In this document: piece by piece, positions 1 through 7,170 of the stretch
Numbering within the stretch: position 1 is the first letter of the stretch
Layout of the letters: each line of letters starts with the position of its first letter
Assembly (NCBI RefSeq): GCF_029222705.1
Contig: NZ_JARGZF010000002.1
Location: 620,001-684,000, forward strand
Direction of reading: 5' to 3'
Length of the DNA: 64,000 bases
Origin: Knoellia sp. p5-6-4
Lineage (GTDB): Bacteria; Actinomycetota; Actinomycetes; Actinomycetales; Dermatophilaceae
The notes under the pieces: generated by a model
Database searches by the model: none
What the model was told of the DNA's origin: nothing
What the model saw: only the letters and a program-made list of their open reading frames with translations
Translations under genes and position numbers: made by a program

Positions 1-408
1 GGGCTGCTCGGCTGGGCCTACTTCCCCAAGGGCTACAACAACGGCCGCGACTACATCGACGGCGTGGTGCTGCTCGACGAGTCGATGCCCGGTGGCACGG
101 CGGGCAAGTACGCCCTCGGCGACACCCTGACGCACGAGGTCGGCCACTGGCTGATGCTGGAGCACACCTTCGCCCACGGCTGCTCGGCCTCGGGCGACTA
201 CGTCGCCGACACCCCGAAGGAGGCCCAGCCGCAGTTCAACTGCCCGGTGGGAGCCGACACCTGCGCCGCGCCGGGCAACGACCCGATCCACAACTTCATG
301 GACTACACGCAGGACTCGTGCATGGACATGTTCACGCGCGGCCAGGCCGAGCGGATGAGCGACGCGTGGGTGGCGTTCCGCGCCAGTGGGGCCGGAAGCA
401 AGGGCTGA
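1..408 (+). CDS. Secreted zinc metalloprotease, M43 (pappalysin/cytophagalysin) type, C-terminal fragment
   Basis: The frame is open from the first base to the stop at 406-408, so the N-terminus lies outside the window and about 135 residues are seen. The segment [11 protein letters not shown] is the extended zinc motif HExxHxxxxxH, with two His plus a third His as ligands and Glu as general base. FMDYTQDSC downstream fits the Met-turn (MDY) of M43 metzincins. Several Cys residues around these motifs suggest disulfides and export. The family cleaves extracellular proteins; the substrate cannot be told. tRNA-Pro lies just downstream on the other strand. Confidence 0.8.
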   Translation, partial: GLLGWAYFPKGYNNGRDYIDGVVLLDESMPGGTAGKYALGDTLTHEVGHWLMLEHTFAHGCSASGDYVADTPKEAQPQFNCPVGADTCAAPGNDPIHNFMDYTQDSCMDMFTRGQAERMSDAWVAFRASGAGSKG

Positions 409-478
409 GAGCCTTCCACGTTCGAGGTGGAAACGCCGAGGGAACCCGGCGTTTCCACCTCGAGGCACGATGTGGTGG

Positions 479-552
479 TCGGGGTAGCCGGATTTGAACC
501 GGCGGCCTTCCGCTCCCAAAGCGGACGCGCTACCAACCTGCGCCATACCCCG
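479..552 (-). tRNA. tRNA-Pro (anticodon TGG)
   Basis: Read on the minus strand, the acceptor arm CGGGGTA pairs with TACCCCG, a D-arm with GGTTGGTAGC follows, and the anticodon stem TCCGC/GCGGA encloses loop TTTGGGA, giving TGG. The T-arm has GGTTCAAATCC. CCA is not encoded. Confidence 0.93.
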
Positions 553-634
553 TTCCCGGCGAGCCGATTTCAGCACTCGCGAGAGCGGGCATTAGGCTAG
601 CGCCTCGGATCCTCGGCCCCCGGCCGGGGTCCAC

Positions 635-708
635 GCGGGTGTAGCTCAATGGTAGAGCCCCAGTCTTCCAAACTGGCTACGCGAGTTCGATTCTCGTCAC
701 CCGCTCCA
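635..708 (+). tRNA. tRNA-Gly (anticodon TCC), integration target of the island
   Basis: Acceptor GCGGGTG pairs with CACCCGC. The anticodon loop CTTCCAA (665-671) gives TCC, the T-arm carries GTTCGATTC, and CCA is encoded (706-708). From the first base of the anticodon loop onward the gene is duplicated at 5157, so this intact copy is the one rebuilt at the integrase-proximal end of an integrated element. Confidence 0.95.
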
Positions 709-759
709 CCCACGAAGCCGCAGGTCAGGGCCCTCCCCCGACCTGCGGCTTCGTCGTTC
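665..759 (+). repeat. attL: tRNA-Gly 3' half plus terminator
   Basis: Left copy of the 95-bp direct repeat. It starts exactly at the anticodon loop of tRNA-Gly and runs through the downstream hairpin. The right copy is 4492 bp further on, with a single mismatch in the hairpin loop. Confidence 0.9.
714..752 (+). terminator. Hairpin terminator after tRNA-Gly
   Basis: GAAGCCGCAGGTC (714-726) pairs perfectly with GACCTGCGGCTTC (740-752), a 13-bp stem with a 13-nt loop, followed by a weak T-containing tail. The hairpin is duplicated in attR. Confidence 0.75.
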
Positions 760-779
760 TCCGTTGCCTGACCACGGCG

Positions 780-801
780 GCGTGCCCACTACGTGCCCAA
801 T
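780..801 (+). repeat. Left arm-type repeat (candidate integrase arm site)
   Basis: A 22-nt sequence with two GTGCCCA heptamers, identical to 5052-5073 near the other end of the island and in the same orientation. It lies 20 bp inside attL and 21 bp beyond the end of the integrase gene. Arm-type recombinase binding sites have this placement; the role is inferred. Confidence 0.6.
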
Positions 802-822
802 CCGCAACGGTTCCTCGGGCGA

Positions 823-2130
823 TCACGAGGCCCTGTCGGACTCATCGACGAGGTCCTCAACTCGCTCCACGAGCAGGTTCAGGGCGTCTGCGATGACCCG
901 GTCCCGATCTGCGGTGCGGTGCTGGTAGATCAGCGCGGCCCGCATGCTCGAGTGGCCCATCCGCCCCATGAGCTCGCGTGTCGAGGCGCCCGTGGCAGCG
1001 GCCAGGTGGTTCCCGGTGTGGCGGAAGTCGTGGAAGTGGACCGCTTCCGAGATGTCAGCCTCGACGCGGGCCCGCTTCCAGCCCTGGGAGAAGTGGCTGC
1101 GGCGCGGGGACGAGCCCTTCGGCCCCACGAACAACCGGCCGTCATCTCCCGGTTCGGCGTAACGCTGGAGGTGGTCGACCAGCTCGTCAGCGACCCACCG
1201 AGGCAGTGCGACGGTTCGCGTTCCGGCGGCTGTCTTGGGTGCCTTCACGACCAGCGACCCATTGACCTCGGCCACCGCACGTCGGACGTGCAGCCGCGCC
1301 CCAGCCAGGTCGAGATCCGCCCGGGTCAGTCCCAGGAGCTCGCCGTAACGAAGGGATCCGAAGACGGCCAGGAGCACCATGGCCCGGTAGCGATGCTCGA
1401 TGACGCCAGCGAGGCGAAAGACCTCGTCAAGCGCGAGCACAGGCCGTTCGGGTGTCCGGTCAACGCTCGCTCCCTTGATCCGGCACGGATTCCGCACGAT
1501 GACCTCGTCGTCGACGGCCGTGGCGAAGATGGATCGCACCAACCGATAGGCCTTCGACGTCGTGCTCTGACCCAGTCCGCCATCGATGAGCCCCTGTCTC
1601 CAACCGCGGATCGGCGGACAGGTGCGCTTGGCGCCGCCCGGAACCAGTTCCAGCACAAGGGCATGCAGCTGGTTGACCTTGTACGTGTGCTCCTGCCCGA
1701 TGGCACGGTGCCGGTCGACCAGGATCCGCAGCACCTCCCGCTGCGCGTCGGGGACCACCGGCCGCAGCCCGGTCATCCGGGTGCCGACCAAGGCGACCGA
1801 GTGGGCGTCCGTGGCGTCGGCCTTGCGGCCCTGCCCGGTGGCGAACACCCGGGCGCGGGCCGACAGGGCCGGCGGCACATCGACGACTTGCTCACCTGCA
1901 GCGATGAGCCGGTTCGCGACATGCCGGCCGATCCCGTTGCAGCCCTCGACCGCCCACGTCCGCTCCGGCCACGCCTGGACGTGGGCGAGCATTGCCGCGA
2001 AGCCCTCGAGGTCGGTGCCGAACCGTCCACCTCCCAGCACGGCCTCATCGGCGCTCATGACCTCGATCGTCACGCTGCGCTTGTGCGGGTCCACCCCGAT
2101 CACCACCTGCGGTGGCTGACTCCTGTTCAC
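823..2130 (-). CDS. Chimeric recombinase: IS110 DEDD (RuvC-like) N-terminus fused to tyrosine-recombinase catalytic domain
   Basis: 435 aa. Residues 1-169 read as an IS110-family transposase N-terminus (DEDD_Tnp_IS110): GVDPHK with D14, WAVEGCNG with E62, and KADATDA with D105 and D108, so the whole acidic tetrad is present. From about residue 186 it becomes a phage-type integrase: end of the core-binding domain (KAYRLVRSIFATAV), then the catalytic domain with R261 (LRYGELLGL), K296/K299, H367-x-x-R370, H393 and Tyr402 (IYQH), so that set is complete too. The IS110 C-terminal domain with its catalytic Ser is missing, as is the integrase N-terminal arm-binding domain and most of its core-binding domain. 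The GTG start has a good site (AAGGAG, 5 nt). Position next to attL fits the island integrase. The junction could be a dead relic or a working fusion. Confidence 0.85.
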   Translation of the reverse strand: MNRSQPPQVVIGVDPHKRSVTIEVMSADEAVLGGGRFGTDLEGFAAMLAHVQAWPERTWAVEGCNGIGRHVANRLIAAGEQVVDVPPALSARARVFATGQGRKADATDAHSVALVGTRMTGLRPVVPDAQREVLRILVDRHRAIGQEHTYKVNQLHALVLELVPGGAKRTCPPIRGWRQGLIDGGLGQSTTSKAYRLVRSIFATAVDDEVIVRNPCRIKGASVDRTPERPVLALDEVFRLAGVIEHRYRAMVLLAVFGSLRYGELLGLTRADLDLAGARLHVRRAVAEVNGSLVVKAPKTAAGTRTVALPRWVADELVDHLQRYAEPGDDGRLFVGPKGSSPRRSHFSQGWKRARVEADISEAVHFHDFRHTGNHLAAATGASTRELMGRMGHSSMRAALIYQHRTADRDRVIADALNLLVERVEDLVDESDRAS

Positions 2131-2432
2131 GGTGACTCCTTGCTCTTGACCCGGTGTGGTTCGAGCGCGGAGGGCACCGCTACTTCCGGCAGCACAGTCC
2201 CTTCTTCAGCCTCTCCGGCCCTGCGGTGCCCGGGCGGCGCAAGCCAGATGAGAGTCACACCCCGAAGGAAGGACAGCCGCTGATGAGAGCGACCAACCCG
2301 GACACCTGGACCGAGCCTGCGCGGGCACCGATCCTGCCGTCAATGAAACAAGTACGCAGAGCGTGTGCCTAGTTCGAGCGCGGCTCAAGCGATCTGGGGG
2401 ACGCTTTGGGTGGCAACGCCTACCCTGACCGC
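2131..2432. other. Non-coding stretch upstream of the IS110-like start; possible bridge-RNA remnant
   Basis: No convincing gene in about 300 bp. It lies immediately 5' of the IS110-type reading frame, where IS110-group elements normally encode their bridge RNA. Seen here: a 12-nt direct repeat GTTCGAGCGCGG at 2159-2170 and 2373-2384, a 9-bp inverted repeat CGGTGCCCG/CGGGCACCG at 2224-2232 and 2322-2330, and GATGAGAG twice (2248, 2282). Whether this still specifies a structured RNA cannot be told by eye. TACCCT at 2421-2426 is a likely -10 for the next gene. Confidence 0.4.
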
Positions 2433-2645
2433 ATGAAGCCTGTCGCCCTCACCGCTCTAAGGGCCGCAGTTGTCATATGCGGGGTGCTTGCGGTGGCGTG
2501 GCTGGTACAACGCTTCGTCTTCCTCCCAAGCATCCCGCTTTGGTGGCGCATGACGTGCGTGGCGGCTCCAATGATCCTCGGCATTGTCTTGGTCGGGCTG
2601 GCCGACCGGCTTGAGAGAACGAGACGCAGCCGACACCGTGGTTGA
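2433..2645 (+). CDS. Small membrane protein, unknown function
   Basis: 70 aa with two hydrophobic segments (about residues 8-30 and 38-60), a short polar link, and a basic tail ending RRSRHRG. I do not recognise a family. The ATG is preceded by TACCCT (2421-2426) with 6 nt between, the leaderless layout seen at many starts in this window, which favours this ATG over the upstream in-frame start at 2406. It lies inside the island ahead of chrA. It is outside the repeat-framed 1500-bp chrA segment. Confidence 0.5.
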   Translation: MKPVALTALRAAVVICGVLAVAWLVQRFVFLPSIPLWWRMTCVAAPMILGIVLVGLADRLERTRRSRHRG

Positions 2646-2674
2646 AGCGGCGTGGCGAGTGGAACGTCCACAAC

Positions 2675-2706
2675 TGCCGCTGTTAGCGCCGTCATGCCGA
2701 GTTGAG
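2675..2706 (+). repeat. Left copy of direct repeat framing chrA
   Basis: TGCCGCTGT, seven variable bases, then GTCATGCCGAGTTGAG. The same pattern recurs at 4175-4206 with 25 of 25 conserved positions identical and the same spacing. The two copies are exactly 1500 bp apart with chrA between them. Confidence 0.7.
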
Positions 2707-2773
2707 GACGTTTCGACCGTGCCGATGAGCGAACAGCGGCGTGCTGGGTCGGCCTCGGTGGGAGTGTGTCCCC

Positions 2774-4156
2774 GTGCAGAGCTCGAAGCCCGGCCACAGG
2801 AGCCCGAACGGTTCGGACGTTGTCCCCCTGCGCGAGGCCACGCGTGCCTGGTTCCTGGTGTCCTTGCAGACCTTCGGTGGCCCGGCCGGGCAGATCGCCG
2901 TCATGCAGCGGATGCTGGTCGAAGAACGCCGCTGGATCGGTCAGCAGCGGTTCCTGTTCGCCCTCAGTTTCTGCACACTGCTGCCCGGCCCTGAGGCGCA
3001 ACAGCTGGCGACCTACGTCGGATGGCTCCTCAACGGGATCCGAGGAGCCCTCATCGCCGGTGTGCTGTTTGTGCTCCCCGGAGTCGTGGTCCTACTCGCG
3101 CTCTCCGCCATCTACGTCGGCTACGGGGATACCACTGCGGTGGAGGCCGTTTTCCTCGGCTTGGGGCCCGCCGTCATCGCGATCGTTGTCCAAGCCCTCG
3201 TCCGGGTCGGCGGCCGGGCCCTAACCGCACGATGGAAGGTCGTCGTCGCCGCCTGTTCCCTCATCGCCCTGGCCTTCTTCGCCGCCCCCTTCCCGGTCGT
3301 GATCGCCGCCGCAGCCCTGATCGGGTGGCTGATCGGCCGCGCCACCAAGACCACCCCGCAGGCACCGACCGCCGAGAGAACCTCAGGGCCGCCACCCCTC
3401 ATCAGCGACGCCGCACTCCACCACGAGCGGCCATCACAACGACACAGCCTGCTCGTGCTGGTCACCGGGCTGGTGCTCTGGTTAGCCCCCGTCGCCGCCG
3501 CAGCGGCCGCCTTCGGCACCAACAGCGTCTTCGTCGAACAGGGCAAGTTCTTCTCCGGTGCCGCCGTGGTCACCTTCGGCGGCGCCTACGCCGTCCTGGC
3601 CTACGTCGCCCAGCAGGCCGTCAACACCTACCACTGGCTGACCGGCAGCCAGATGGTCCACGGCCTCGCCCTCGCCGAAACGACCCCCGGGCCTCTCATC
3701 ATGGTCGTCCAGTTCGTCGCGTTCCTCGGGGCCTATCACGACCCCGGCTCGCTGAACCCGTGGGTGGCAGCAGTCATCGCCTCGCTCCTGACGACGTGGG
3801 TGACGTTCGTTCCCTCGATCCTCTTCGTGGTCCTCGGAGCCCCCTACGTTGAGCGCCTCCGTGCCAACCACAGCCTCTCCGCGGCACTGTCGGGCATCAC
3901 CGCCGCCGTCGTCGGCGTCATCGCCAACCTCGCTCTCTACTTCGCACTTCACACCCTGTTCTCCGACACCCAGCAGCACACGTGGGGACCGGTCAAAACG
4001 AGCCTGCCCGTCCCCGGAACCGTCGTCTGGTCCGCAGTGGCCATCACGATCCTCGGTTTCCTGACGACCTTCCGCCTCAAGTGGAGCGTCCTGCGAACGC
4101 TGGGCATATGCGCCCTCGCAGGGGTCGCGTGGCAGGTCGCCGGAGCCCTTACCTGA
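2774..4156 (+). CDS. chrA: Chromate efflux transporter ChrA (two-domain, long-chain CHR family)
   Basis: 460 aa from the GTG at 2774, chosen for GGAG at 2760-2763 with about 10 nt spacing; an in-frame GTG at 2741 lacks one. CHR domain 1 shows SLQTFGGPAGQIAVMQ and LLPGPEAQQLATYVGW. Domain 2 shows FFSGAAVVTFGGAYAVL and ETTPGPLIMVVQFVAFLGAY. There are roughly ten hydrophobic segments, and a polar linker lies around residues 190-225. This inverted-duplicate layout is that of long-chain CHR proteins, which expel chromate across the cytoplasmic membrane using proton motive force. No chrB or regulator gene is adjacent. It is the identifiable cargo of the island and is framed by a 32-bp imperfect direct repeat. 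Confidence 0.92.
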   Translation: MQSSKPGHRSPNGSDVVPLREATRAWFLVSLQTFGGPAGQIAVMQRMLVEERRWIGQQRFLFALSFCTLLPGPEAQQLATYVGWLLNGIRGALIAGVLFVLPGVVVLLALSAIYVGYGDTTAVEAVFLGLGPAVIAIVVQALVRVGGRALTARWKVVVAACSLIALAFFAAPFPVVIAAAALIGWLIGRATKTTPQAPTAERTSGPPPLISDAALHHERPSQRHSLLVLVTGLVLWLAPVAAAAAAFGTNSVFVEQGKFFSGAAVVTFGGAYAVLAYVAQQAVNTYHWLTGSQMVHGLALAETTPGPLIMVVQFVAFLGAYHDPGSLNPWVAAVIASLLTTWVTFVPSILFVVLGAPYVERLRANHSLSAALSGITAAVVGVIANLALYFALHTLFSDTQQHTWGPVKTSLPVPGTVVWSAVAITILGFLTTFRLKWSVLRTLGICALAGVAWQVAGALT

Positions 4157-4174
4157 CTGCCGAGCGTCCCCTCA

Positions 4175-4206
4175 TGCCGCTGTCCCCGTGGTCATGCCGA
4201 GTTGAG
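4175..4206 (+). repeat. Right copy of direct repeat framing chrA
   Basis: Second copy of the 9+7+16 pattern, 18 bp after the chrA stop. See 2675-2706. Confidence 0.7.
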
Positions 4207-4225
4207 CGCGTCGTACCGAGGCTAC

Positions 4226-4624
4226 TTACCGCGCCCATCGCTGTAGTCGTCTCCGGCATTCTGCGTGGTGTTCCGCGGCGCTCGTCAGCATCCCGGGTTG
4301 CGTGCTGAACGCCAGAATCGGGGTTCGGCGTTTCCGCCCGTCGCCATCGGTCCAGATCACCGTGGAGGAGTCTGTGATCTCGACGATGGCGGTCCGCGGA
4401 ATGGCTCGGCTGCGGAGGTACCCATGCACCACCAATTCGCCCTGTCGAGTCTGGGCCGAGAGGCGGTACCCACGGACGGCAAGGACGAGCCCTGGAACGC
4501 CAAGGAGAACCAGCGCTCGCTCGGCTCCCGTGCCAAGAGACAAGGGCAGGAGGGACAAGGCGATTGTGCAGACGCCCGGAAACGCATTCGCCACTCGGTT
4601 CGTGGGGCTCGGGCGCAGGATCAC
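4226..4624 (-). CDS. Small PH-domain-like membrane-associated protein
   Basis: About 132 aa from the GTG at 4624, with AGGA 6 nt upstream; in-frame starts further up (ATG 4669, 4729) are possible but add low-complexity sequence. A hydrophobic N-terminal segment (about residues 17-45, ALSLLPLSLG...VLLGVPGLVLA) is followed by a beta-rich stretch with YRLSAQTRQGELVVHG, IPRTAIVEIT and WTDGDGRKRRTPI. This resembles the bacterial PH-like domain found in many short actinobacterial membrane proteins. No catalytic residues are expected and the function is unknown. It is convergent with chrA and lies within the island. Confidence 0.55.
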   Translation of the reverse strand: MILRPSPTNRVANAFPGVCTIALSLLPLSLGTGAERALVLLGVPGLVLAVRGYRLSAQTRQGELVVHGYLRSRAIPRTAIVEITDSSTVIWTDGDGRKRRTPILAFSTQPGMLTSAAEHHAECRRRLQRWAR

Positions 4625-4736
4625 GCACGTAGTGTCCTGTGACAGGGATGCCGCCGGGCGCACGGACATGCCGCGATCCGCTCGGTCCTGTGATCGGGTG
4701 TCGAGCATCGGCTGACACACGACCGTCAAGCATCAC

Positions 4737-5156
4737 CCGAGACAGGACACAGGCCTTTCGGCGCTGTTGCTGAATTGACCTCTAAGAAGATCAAGGCGCG
4801 GCTCCGCCGCGCTGGCCGGGCCTCGCGGCCCCGGCCGTGAGGGGAGCCTGGCCTCACCGACGAGCCGCCGACCCGACTCCGCAGCATCCGGCCGGCACCC
4901 CCGAGCCCGTCAAGGCCGCAGCTTCCAGCCCGGTCACGGTGCACACTCCGTGTACCGCCACAGCACCTCGTGATGCCCGGGCGGCCTTGACCTGCACGAG
5001 GGCCGACCTCCACTGCTCCGCCATCGGGTCGGCGCCTCTTCCTGGCCGTCCGCGTGCCCACTACGTGCCCAATGCGTGAGCGATCAGCGGCTCGACGGGG
5101 TACCCAGCGGTGTCTGGTTCGTGCTCAACCCGACGGCCGCGCAGGGGCTGGCCGCC
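4737..5156. other. Island right-end region without a recognisable gene
   Basis: About 420 bp with open frames on both strands, but none gives a recognisable protein and none has a convincing start. It holds a GC-rich segment (about 4795-4850) and the right arm-type repeat at 5052-5073. A short unrecognised excisionase cannot be excluded. Confidence 0.4.
5052..5073 (+). repeat. Right arm-type repeat (candidate integrase arm site)
   Basis: Identical to 780-801 and in the same orientation, 83 bp inside attR. It contains two GTGCCCA heptamers. Confidence 0.6.
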
Positions 5157-5251
5157 CTTCCAAACTGGCTACGCGAGTTCGATTCTCGTCACCCGCTCCA
5201 CCCACGAAGCCGCAGGTCAGGGGCCTCCCCCGACCTGCGGCTTCGTCGTTC
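5157..5251 (+). repeat. attR: partial tRNA-Gly 3' half plus terminator
   Basis: Right copy of the 95-bp repeat. It begins at the anticodon loop, so no acceptor 5' strand or D-arm is present and this is not a functional tRNA. It includes the duplicated 13-bp hairpin (about 5206-5244). Confidence 0.9.
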
Positions 5252-5440
5252 CTGCCCTGCTCTCCCGTGCGGGCGTGCCACCCAGGTGCCCGATCGACGG
5301 GGGCCAGGCAGGAGCCTCCGGAGGGAGTTGCGGCCCTGCCCGGGGCCGGGTCGAGGCCGCATCGTGAACGGGTGGACAGTCGACGGCGCGTCGGTGCTCC
5401 GCGCCCGCCGCCCGAACTGGTGGACGGGCGCAGCCGCCGC

Positions 5441-6021
5441 GTGGTCGAGCTCTCGCCTGTCTGCTCAACCAGAACACCCGGTACCCCGGCGGTGCCGCGT
5501 GCCCGGGCGCGGTGCCAGCAGCCCTGCAGCCGTACCTGGACGAAGGGGCTGGGCTGGTGCAGATGCCGTGCCCGGAACAGCGCTCATGGGGTGGAGTGCG
5601 CCGGCCGCCCATGTTGTGGGTGCTCACCCACCGGCGGGCGGCCGCTGCGGCTCCGCTGGTGCTGCCGGTGATCGAGAGGTACCTGCGGTGGCGGTACGCC
5701 CGCCTGGCCGGCACCGTGGCGCGCGATGTCGCCGACGCCGCCGGTGCGGGCGTGGAGGTGGTGGCGGTGGTCGGGGTGGCAGGCTCGCCGAGCTGCGGCG
5801 TGAGGACCACCATGGACCTCGGTGTCGCCGCGCGACGGGTCGGCCGGTCGACCCACGACCTCACCAGGGCCTGGTTGACCGACGAGGTGGTCGCAGCTGC
5901 GGAGCGACCCGGTCGGGGACTGTTCACCACCGCGTTGCAGCGGCAGCTCGCCCGACGCCACCTGGACGTGCCGTTCACCGAGCACAGGCTGCCCGGCCCC
6001 GGCGACCCGGGAACCCGGTAA
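5441..6021 (+). pseudogene. TudS/DUF523-like cysteine protein gene with an apparent 5' frameshift
   Basis: The frame ending at 6021 encodes ACLLNQNTRYPGG, then MPCPEQRSWGG and AGSPSCGVRTT. These are the spaced Cys motifs of DUF523/2-thiouracil-desulfurase-like proteins, which bind an iron-sulfur cluster. In that frame there is no start codon ahead of the first motif. A GTG at 5441 in the neighbouring frame would give MVELS and run straight into ACLLNQ if one base were restored near 5454-5456. So the gene is either frameshifted by one base or the sequence has an error there. A shorter product from GTG 5512 would lack the first Cys motif. It lies just outside the island in the resident chromosome. 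Confidence 0.55.
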
Positions 6022-6036
6022 CGGCTGGCGGAGGGG

Positions 6037-7170
6037 TCAGTCGCGGCGCAGTGCCCGTGCGATGGCGCCCGTGGCGTACAGCCCTTCCAGGGCCGCGCCC
6101 GGCGAGACCAGGCCGGATACCGGGGAGAGCACGACGTGCTCGAGCCCGGCCGCCTGGTACTCGCGCAGCCGGCGCACCGCCTGCTCGACGGTCCCCCACA
6201 GGAGCGGCCCCCGGGTGAGGATCTCGGTCGGGACGGCGGCGATGGCGCGCTCGAGGTCGGCCCTGTCCTGCTGCTCGGGCAGGAACTGCCCGAGGCCGGT
6301 GAAGTCGTCCCCGAACGGGTGGGTGGCCCCGACGGCCCGCCACTGGGCAGCGGGCACGACGAGCGCGAGAGCCCGGATGGGGCGGGTGTCGAGCATGGCG
6401 CGGGCCCCGGCCTCGGTGCGGGCGATGACGGTGAACCGGTGCAGCGCCGCGGTGACGGAGGCGGGGTTGCGTCCGGCCGCGGAGGCGGCGTCCCGCACGG
6501 TGGCCAGCTGGGTCGCGTACTGCTCGGGGCTGGTGACCATGGTCGGGTACCAGCCGTCGCCGTACCGACCGGCCAGGCTCAGGGTGCGGGGCCCGTGCGC
6601 GGCGACCCACACCCTCGGGTTCCGGCCCTTGGGGGCGCGCAGGTCCACGCGGGCGTCGTCGAGGCGGAAGTGCCGTCCGGTGAGGTTCAGCGGACCGGGC
6701 GCACCGGCGTCCAGGCAGAGTCGGATGACCTGCAGCGCCTCCTCGAGCCGACTGGTGCGCCCGGCGTACTCGAGCCCGTAGGGCGCGATGTTGAGCAGCT
6801 CCCCGGCACCGATGCCGAGCACCGGGGCCCTGTCGGTCATGTGCGCGACGGTCATCAGGGCCTGCGCGATGACGACGGGGTGACGTCGGATGGGGTCGGT
6901 GACGCCGACGCCGAGCTGCAGACGGCCGGCCCGGGAGGCGACCCAGCCCATGAGCGCCTGGTAGTCGAGGTGGTCGTGCGGGGTGGGCTTGCGCTTGGCC
7001 AGCCACGTGAAGTCCTGGTCCCAGAGCACGCTGGGAAACAGGTTCTGGAAGTGGTCGATGACCATGACCGAGTCCAGCCGCATCGCCCGAGCCGCCAGCA
7101 GGTAGGCCCGCACTGCGCTCAAGGGTGGTTGGGTGCCCAGCTGCAACCCGACCCGCACCCGTCCGCTCAC
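6037..7170 (-). CDS. LLM-class flavin-dependent (F420/FMN) oxidoreductase
   Basis: 377 aa, luciferase-like monooxygenase fold. Features are VGLQLGTQPPLSAVRAYLLAA at the start, SVMVIDHFQNLFP, LQLGVGVTDPIRRHPVVIAQ and the cofactor-pocket segment VLGIGAGELLNIAPYGLE. The pattern resembles actinobacterial F420-dependent members such as the phthiodiolone-ketoreductase group; the substrate is unknown. The GTG start overlaps the stop of the upstream SRPBCC gene by four bases (GTGA), so the two are translationally coupled and probably act on one pathway. Confidence 0.85.
   Translation of the reverse strand: MSGRVRVGLQLGTQPPLSAVRAYLLAARAMRLDSVMVIDHFQNLFPSVLWDQDFTWLAKRKPTPHDHLDYQALMGWVASRAGRLQLGVGVTDPIRRHPVVIAQALMTVAHMTDRAPVLGIGAGELLNIAPYGLEYAGRTSRLEEALQVIRLCLDAGAPGPLNLTGRHFRLDDARVDLRAPKGRNPRVWVAAHGPRTLSLAGRYGDGWYPTMVTSPEQYATQLATVRDAASAAGRNPASVTAALHRFTVIARTEAGARAMLDTRPIRALALVVPAAQWRAVGATHPFGDDFTGLGQFLPEQQDRADLERAIAAVPTEILTRGPLLWGTVEQAVRRLREYQAAGLEHVVLSPVSGLVSPGAALEGLYATGAIARALRRD

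Larger units (their letters stand above)
665..5251. mobile_element. tRNA-Gly-integrated genomic island carrying chromate resistance
   Basis: A 95-bp direct repeat (665-759 and 5157-5251, one mismatch at 731/5223) brackets about 4.5 kb. It contains the 3' half of tRNA-Gly plus its terminator. Inside are a tyrosine-recombinase-containing gene next to the intact tRNA, a small membrane protein, chrA and a PH-domain-like gene. Paired 22-nt repeats sit just inside both ends. This is the classical layout of an integrative element using a tRNA anticodon-loop att site. No transfer, replication or recognisable excisionase gene is seen, so the element is probably not self-mobile. Boundaries are sure to within the repeat. 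Confidence 0.88.

Noticed and set aside
2675-4206. chrA as an integron gene cassette
   Set aside because: The flanking repeats lack attC core sites (GTTRRRY/RYYYAAC) and fold no attC-like hairpin, and there is no integron integrase.
4837-5079. 80-codon frame near the island right end, considered as an excisionase
   Set aside because: No helix-turn-helix or MerR-like pattern, Pro/Ala/Thr-rich, and no good ribosome site.
5157-5230. Second tRNA-Gly gene
   Set aside because: Only the part from the anticodon loop onward is present; it is the attR duplicate.
5076-6218. 380-codon plus-strand frame over attR and the TudS-like gene
   Set aside because: Arg/Gly/Pro-rich with no motif. It crosses the att repeat, and the conserved Cys motifs lie in another frame.
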